The notes below the pieces were generated by a model that saw only the letters and a list, made by a program, of their open reading frames with translations, was not told where the DNA came from and made no database searches. A program made the position numbers and the translations under genes. Below are positions 57,126 to 64,000 of a DNA stretch of 64,000 nucleotides, piece by piece. Positions within the stretch are counted from its first letter, which is position 1. Every line of letters begins with the position of its first letter. The DNA comes from Margaritifera margaritifera (Eukaryota > Mollusca > Bivalvia > Unionida > Margaritiferidae): NCBI GenBank assembly GCA_029931535.1, contig JAQPZY010001688.1:5941001-6005000 (forward strand), written 5' to 3'.

Positions 57126-58813
57126 GCATATAAATAAATAAATAAATAAATAAATAAGAGGTTAAAGAGTTAAAATATTATTTGACGATATAAAGTTAGT
57201 CAAAACTTTCAAATAGGAAGAAGTGCGTCATGGATTTTTTATTTTAAGGAAGCGACATTTTGAATTAAGACATGTATTGAGTTTCACATAGAAAAGTAAA
57301 GATGTTTTAAATTAAAAAATAAACAAAATATTCTAATAAATGTTTTCCAAATAACAAAGAATGATTAAAGACAAGGAGGTTATATTTTAAATTTTTAACA
57401 ATTTTCCCTATCATTTCAAACGACAAGGATTTCATTTAGCAGAATATGATAGTAAAAACCGATCGCGGAAGAATGAAACCGACAGCATACAAAATTTAAG
57501 TAAGTACACAGCGGCCGATTGTTATTAATCCAAATCAATTTACTCATTGTAACATAATACGGAGACAAAAGATTGTGCTCTGACATGCAGGCTGACACTC
57601 TGCCAACTATGTACACACATCTGTGTATATTTTGTATTAGTTTCTTTTTCAGTAAAATAATCCACGTTTAAAAAAATAAGTATGCAAAGAGAAATTAAAC
57701 ATTTCCAACGTCAAAAACTGATAATGGTTTCAAAATGTGAAAAAAAGTGCGATTTTATGGCACTGATTATATATGACGATGGCGTTTTAATATATAATAC
57801 ATCAATATATTTGTGTATATTATCCTAATTGAAAAGACAATAACACAAGCCAATGAGTCAATACTGAGACAATAACATTGTCAATAAGCCAATACTGAGA
57901 CAGCAAGTTCAGTCAGGTTAAAATAAAACTTTTGCAAAACAGACTGTTTAAATGGCTTCCTATTGTACTTGAAACAGATCTGGGGCGATCTTCAAACTAA
58001 TGAAAAATAGATAGTAATAACAGAAATTGCCTGTTCGTGTGCTTCTGTGATGTGTGGAGGCCTAAAACACAGTCTATACGAAATAACCAGAGTTGTATCA
58101 TATAGTAAATAGGTCGTGCTCTTGTATCTAAATAAAGTCAAATATTTTATGTTAGGATTGCTTTAAAATAATGGTTTCTGGAATGAAACCTGATTTATAA
58201 AGAATTCTATGTGACCAGACAATATGTTCAGAAAGTGTAAACATGATCATAACAAACTTATTGGACTTATAGAGGAAGTTTGGTGCTAACTATAGCGTTT
58301 TTGTTTGACAGGATTCATATATTAGCCACATGATACCTACGAACGTGTGGTTTCGTTAACCACGTCAACATGATAGCTTAGTTGCACAGTTGCCGAACTC
58401 GTCTTTTACTTTCGTACCATGTATTGTAGTAGTAGTAGTAGTACTGGCAGATTGCCGAAAAATGAACTTATTAATTTTTTTTATTCAGTTCTTCAACTAC
58501 ACGTACATGTTTGCCTGAAAGAATAAAGAAACATAATGGATATACTCTTTTAAACCTCCAGGCCATAACAATATCGATGTTTTCTTTGTATAATGATGTT
58601 AGTGACCAGTTGTGTACGGATCTTATTTGAAAACAAAATCAAAGTAAATAACGTACATTCTAGCATAGACCTTTTTTTATTTCAATAATAGTATTTTATT
58701 CTTTTTAGAATAAAAATATTGTGAGAGATGTAACTTTGTTTGTATCATGATCTAAACAAAAACTTCCAATTTTACTTGTGACTTTGAGTTGTGTGAATCT
58801 TACCGTTATACCA

Positions 58814-58924
58814 AATGACGTTAAACATAAATGTATCTTACTTATATGACGTTAAACATAAATGGATCTTACTTATATGACGTTAAACATAAATAGATCT
58901 TACTTATATGACGTTAAACATAAT
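58814..58924 (+). repeat. 34-bp minisatellite
   Basis: Four units of ATGACGTTAAACATAAATGG + ATCTTACTTAT. The last is truncated. Confidence 0.93.
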
Positions 58925-60904
58925 CGACATATCCTCAAAAAGGCTTTTGACTTCGGAGTTCCGTTCCAGTTTTGGGTTATTTATTGTATTTTAGTTTGGT
59001 TTAGTTTAAATACAGTTCTTTGCTCTAAATAGTAATGTATTGCAAAAGGATAAGAAGCAATTTCATTAAGATTCATACAAGATTTTTCCCACATTGCATT
59101 GCAAATAGAACGCAAGTGGAAAATAACATATCAAAGTTTATAAAGAAGATGAAAGAAAGGGTAGAAAATAAATAAATAAATAAATAATTAAATAAAGAAA
59201 TATACATACAATCTTCAACAGATAAGTGTAATACAGTATTAAATATTTGTAAATTGTTATATTTGTTAAATTACAACAACAAATGACATCCGACACATGC
59301 ACATGAGTAATATATTTTGTTAGTAAGTAAATCAAGTAATTACTTGAATAGGTGTATGAAGCTTTCTACATAAACACATGCATTAGTCAGAAAAGAAGGT
59401 AAAGATGGAACATCACAGGTGTATATGTGAATTGAAAAGCTAACTTACCCGAAATCTGCACAATTGCTCTTGAATACTCCAGGTGATATATAAAGCCGAT
59501 TCGGTAAATTTTGCAACTTAATAACAATTAGATGAAAAATTAATTTTGTTGAAACAATTCTTGAAGATGTATATTGCTCCAATAATTTTCCCCTTAATAT
59601 AATAGTATTTTCGAAAAGTTCCGTTTCAAAATTATGAAAACGTTCCAAAGGTTTTGTTTACCGCGTGCATGCCAGCTGATATAGCGTCACTGGTTGAACG
59701 TGGGAGTCAGGACAATCCCGCACTTAATGGAGAAACACGCAGGCTGCACTTAAATGCCGGGCCTAGGGTATGACGTCACAGTGCTCTGTCAAATGGGGAT
59801 GTTATACTAAACTTTTCATACGAATGAATCAAGATTGATTTTAGGTAGAACTGACAAGCTTCACACTATTGCTAATGCGCAGTGATATTCATTTACATGC
59901 TCAATGGCCATTTTACGGGATTATCGAACGCCAACCAGCTTATTTAATATTTCCCATTTAGTGAATAAATAAAGCATCCCAAGTTGTATTTGTCTACATC
60001 TTAGTCATGGTGACGTGATTTTGTAATGATCGGCTTGACAAAATTACGCCTGCACCTGTTACAGTCAATAAGTATAGGAGTGAGTTCTGACGGGCGATTG
60101 TTCAAATGAGGCTCTATACTATAATAGGGACATTGAATACTAATACAAAGGCAAATACTGCAAGCATCTTATTGAGTAACTTGTCAATACCATATCAATC
60201 AAATTCAAAGTCAGAGACAGTGTTGACAGTTTTAAACACAATTAAAAATTACGATTGTGGTATGTTTGCACTATTTGGGGCAAAATCTACCATGTATTCA
60301 CTTTGGTGGTATCTTGTTCAGTAGCTGGTTTCAAAACAGCTCTAAAAGCAATGCTGAAGATGAACATGGAGAATATAGATTTCTGAGGAGCAAATCGGAA
60401 GGCAAGAACAGAAACGATCGACAAGCAGTATGGCGTCATCCAACGAAGAAAAAAAATTCATATGTTTGTCCATACTATATCACCTACTGTGTGAACAATG
60501 TAAAGCATCCTTAATACACAGATTCCACGCGTATTTTTCATTCTTACATGATCATGTCGGTTCCATCTGCTTTGACGCGTGATATTTTGCATCGGATTTA
60601 CACGTGCTGCTTGGGTTTTGTGTGCAAAAGAGAAAAAAAACACCTTTTTATGTATTTTGGTGCACGATTTATGTACTTAGTAACTGATCCTGTAAACATA
60701 ACGATCATTAAGTGGTTGGCTAGTGTGCAAAATTTGCCGGAGCACTAAGGAGAGACTTTGAACCCTCAGGCCCCAACTCTTCCCTCGTGTCCGGTAAACG
60801 TTTGAACACATCAAACCGTGTAGGATCTTAGTGAATACCATCCTCTAGACCCCGTTTCACTAAATTTCTACAGACTTTTTCTCAAATTGATATTTTACAT
60901 TGTC

Positions 60905-60908
60905 TTGC
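60905..60908 (+). repeat. TSD TTGC left of solo LTR
   Basis: Matches TTGC at 61719-61722. Confidence 0.6.
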
Positions 60909-61718
60909 TGTTATGTATGAAGTTTATATAATATTATAAATATTTTAGGAAATTGTAAATGTTTCTTGACTTTAATATTTGCTCAAACCTTAATGCTAAG
61001 TATAATGTTGACATGTTTAGCTATTGTCCTTGAATTAGGTTGTTTACTTAATATTTGAGTTCAAGGACGTTTTTGGTAAACAAGTTGTTTATTCCATTTG
61101 AGGTCAGGGTTGATTTTGTTTACAGATAAAACCAGAATTTCCTTAGAGTTTTGTGTTAACAGTCACACACACATCATTCTAGAACATTGTAATGTGACCT
61201 ATCTTTATATATACCATGTTTAGTGGACAGTTTTTCAGTTTCGACCTTAACATTAGTCTTTTAAAGAGTTATTACATTTGTGAAAAATCATTCCACATTC
61301 AGAGAGAGGAATTATTTAAAATATTCATTGGATTATAAAAGTGCTCATAGACTTTTGGATTTTGGATTTTTAACTGATGATTTTGGGATTTATGTGAATT
61401 TATTCAAAGATGTTCTGGAGTACTTCATTTTGGCACATCGGCAAACTAAAGACTACTTGGCACACCAGGACATTAAAGACTATTGGCACATCAACACATT
61501 CAAGGATACAGTAATTCATTCATAACATTCTATATTTATAACTTGTGACTAGGACACTTAGGATTATTGGATTATTTGGATTTTAATTCACATTACTGTA
61601 AGTGTCTTTTGAATTTTCACTTTAATTGTCTATAAATAAATTGCTTGTTGCATTTTACTTTATTTGTTGGTTTCACTTTCTTTCTATTACATTTTTGTTA
61701 CACCACAGAGTCGTAACA
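60909..61718 (+). mobile_element. solo LTR, 810 bp
   Basis: The unit begins TGTTATGTATG and ends GAGTCGTAACA, so it has TG...CA ends within a 5-bp inverted repeat (TGTTA/TAACA). It is flanked by TTGC on both sides. An AATAAA lies near 61636 followed by a T-rich downstream region, as expected for the R/polyadenylation part, which supports plus orientation. The 81-codon frame at 61280-61525 lies inside the LTR and is probably not a gene. No internal retrotransposon sequence is adjacent, so this is the product of LTR-LTR recombination. The family (Gypsy-like or other) is unknown. Confidence 0.65.
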
Positions 61719-62721
61719 TTGCTTATGATACATTTGATAGTTTTCCTATTTTAGTCGGAGGTAGAGTTAGTATAATGATGAAAAATAACTTATCAGTTTT
61801 AAATTGATACATTCACGAATTGTTTTTATTATTGAAAAAGACGCTGAGACATTCCTTTATTTCAAGGAAGTCCTCAAATGTTCATCATTAGAAAACAATA
61901 CTCTTTTGAGATAGACATAAGGTATTATCACTGGTTTTTTACCCCGACACGTGGTTGAATTATGATTTGTTTTCGTTGCCTTGATACATAGTGAATATTC
62001 GGTGAAAAATTAATTGTTGCAATAAATTAATAAGAAAGATCAAATAAGGAAATTTAGAACAGTTATTTAAATTGGGACCATTTATCCCTGAATCATAAGA
62101 CCTTTCTATCATCGCCTGCAACTGTGGGACTTCTCGCCACAAACAATTGACCTTAAACGAGATAATAGATCGCTCCGCGTACCGAATCACCTGATATGAC
62201 GACCCGTGAAGCCTCTGACAAACATTCAGTATTTGGCAAAGAAATATGTTTCAGTTTCAGTGAGAGGTTTATTAAAAATGATTCTTATTAGTCTTAAAAA
62301 TGTAAATTTACTAAGTTGCATAAATTATACTGCAGTAGACAATATTTATATTTCATTTTCTGTTTTCTTCTTCTTATTTTAATTCTTCAAATTATTTATT
62401 GACGGGACATGCTTTTCGACGTATTTTTGTGCAAACAAACATATGGTAACTGCAATCTCTTTTATCCACGTTCAGCTGCTGATCGTGCGTGCGACCACAA
62501 GCGTTTATCTATCCAAGTTTCGCCTGTTTCGGGAAAGAATAAATAATAACATTGGCCTAAAATCAATAGTTTTATTTATTGATTTATTTATTTATTTTTT
62601 GTACATTTATTACTTTTTGTAGTTGCACATTTTCCCCATCTTGAAATAAGTTTGAACCACAGACGATGCATTTTACTTCAAACAGTTATAAAGTTCTATT
62701 ATTATTATTATTATTATTATT

Positions 62722-62754
<33 letters not shown>

Positions 62755-64000
62755 CGAATACCTAGCGACGTGAAATCTTTTTGATTTATTGTTGACTGTG
62801 TTAACAGCTTTTCCTCAAATGGCACGTCCAAACCTTCTCCCGACATGTTGACAAGAATGAAACAAAAAAAGTGCATTTTGATTTGTATAATCTAATGGAA
62901 TACAACTAGAACCTTGCGTATCGGAAGTAATATGTTACGCATTGTCGTAAATAATTAGTGTATACAAGAGTTATTGAAGGGATTTTTTAAAAAAAAAGAA
63001 GCGAAGAGGGTAATTAAATGACAATGACCTTCTCCGCCTACGTTTTCCTTGGTAATGTAACATTTTAAATGTTGTGAACATTTTAGCAATAAAACCTTTC
63101 ATGTTTATTAAAATCTTAATTATATTTTTAGCTAAAATTGAATATCTGCCTTTGTTATGCTGTATGATAAAACATGTATTAATCCTAACACTGACAATGA
63201 ATTATTTATATTGTTCATTTAAAAAAAAAAGATACCTAACATTAAGATAATAAACTGTTCGAATTTTTCAGTTCCTTTGAGTGTTATTTTCCTTATTAAA
63301 ATTATTTCCATGTTCTTAGAGGTATACTATATTTAAATACTACATAATTTATGTCTTTTTGTTTTATCACAAATAATAGAATAATCAGTGTTGGAACAAG
63401 TCTTCGAATTGTAATCTTTTTAAAAATATACAATGTGTCTAAATCCTGGAACTTTGAATCCATACGGGGAAAAAAAACGTATTCTTCTTAAATAGCTTTC
63501 TGTGTTTCAAGTTTTATAGGTTTTATCATGTCACAGGTTTTAAAGCATAGGCCAAATTATGGAAAGTGTAATAGAAAGGATGCCGATGCTTCCTTCGTCC
63601 TTTGGTCAGTACCTACTTCAAATAACGATGACGTTATGTTTTCGTGTCAGACCTATTTTACTATTTTATAAACCAACACATTAATTTTAGCTTTAACACC
63701 AGTGAGTTAGTGTTGTGTTTTGACCATTGCGCAGCAAATGTAACACGGCAATATAATCACACACACACATACACGTTAATAATAGAGGTGAGAAAAATAA
63801 GTTTTTGGAGAAAAATAGTTATTCCTGATCAACTGAAATTTGTAGTGTTTGCTGGAGAGTTTGTTCCTAATACTGACCAGAATTACCTAATTTCGCCTTA
63901 AACTTAAATATAATTTGATTACACGCAGAACAAATGGTCTTTTTCTGAAATGCTTTTGGTGATATATGCATTTAAATTATTAATTTCTACGCATCTGTAA
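61719..64000. other. host intergenic DNA to window end
   Basis: It contains an (ATT)n(GTT)n compound microsatellite at 62697-62754 and short AT-rich runs. The 85-codon frame at 63644-63901 was not recognised. No gene is supported. Confidence 0.5.
62697..62754. repeat. compound (ATT)n(GTT)n microsatellite
   Basis: About 9 ATT units followed by about 10 GTT units. Confidence 0.96.

Larger units (their letters stand above)
57126..60908. other. host intergenic DNA
   Basis: No supported gene. It contains (AAAT)n at about 57128-57158, a (GTA)n run near 58425-58443 and the 34-bp array at 58814-58924. Confidence 0.5.

Noticed and set aside
61280..61525. 81-codon frame
   Set aside because: It lies inside the solo LTR and has no known domain.

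Overview
The window is AT-rich, repeat-rich animal DNA, most likely from a bivalve mollusc. A tRNA-derived SINE with the molluscan 'Meta'-type core lies at the left edge. Long dinucleotide to tetranucleotide microsatellites, foldback elements and a solo LTR are scattered through the rest, and there is a three-exon neuropeptide gene of lophotrochozoan allatotropin type. No bacterial gene organisation is present.

The main object is a complete, precisely bounded but genetically decayed Polinton/Maverick (adintovirus-like) element at 7850-23035 (15,186 bp). It has 109-bp terminal inverted repeats that are identical base for base, starts AG and ends CT, and is flanked by a 6-bp target duplication CTTAGA (7844-7849 and 23036-23041). 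From left to right it holds: a left-end tandem array and CA/AT-rich subterminal DNA; an intact leftward HNH/NUMOD1 homing-endonuclease-like gene; a protein-primed DNA polymerase B gene that keeps its two ends but has lost the catalytic middle; a two-BIR IAP-like gene; two broken accessory genes, the second with a membrane tail and a weak Bcl-2-like signature; the packaging ATPase; two related basic proteins; a conserved hypothetical; an integrase with chromodomain; a two-helix membrane protein; a penton-like minor capsid protein; a basic core or pX-like protein; the double-jelly-roll major capsid protein; a Cys/His-motif protein; and an adenovirus-type cysteine protease. All but the nuclease run rightward, often with overlapping or A-tract-separated starts.

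Nine of the element's genes carry frameshifts, stops or deletions. Integrase, capsid and protease are all broken and the polymerase has no catalytic core, so the copy looks non-autonomous. The identical TIRs and clean target duplication make a contrast with this decay. Part of the decay may be assembly error at homopolymers, because some breaks lie in A, T or purine runs.

Host part: 1-7843 and 23042-64000 are mostly intergenic or intronic. The one convincing host gene is the allatotropin precursor on the minus strand (30736 down to 27371; 221 + 77 + 59 coding bases, introns of phase 2 and 1, 118 aa). About 5 kb upstream on the same strand is what looks like a degenerate second copy of its first coding exon (35767-35954). 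Other structures are a solo LTR (60909-61718, TSD TTGC), two foldback elements (about 45441-47060 and 55640-57125), a 43-bp minisatellite within AT-rich repeats (37060-37990), a hairpin MITE-like unit (43299-43411), a LINE tail (about 47486-47760) and many microsatellites.
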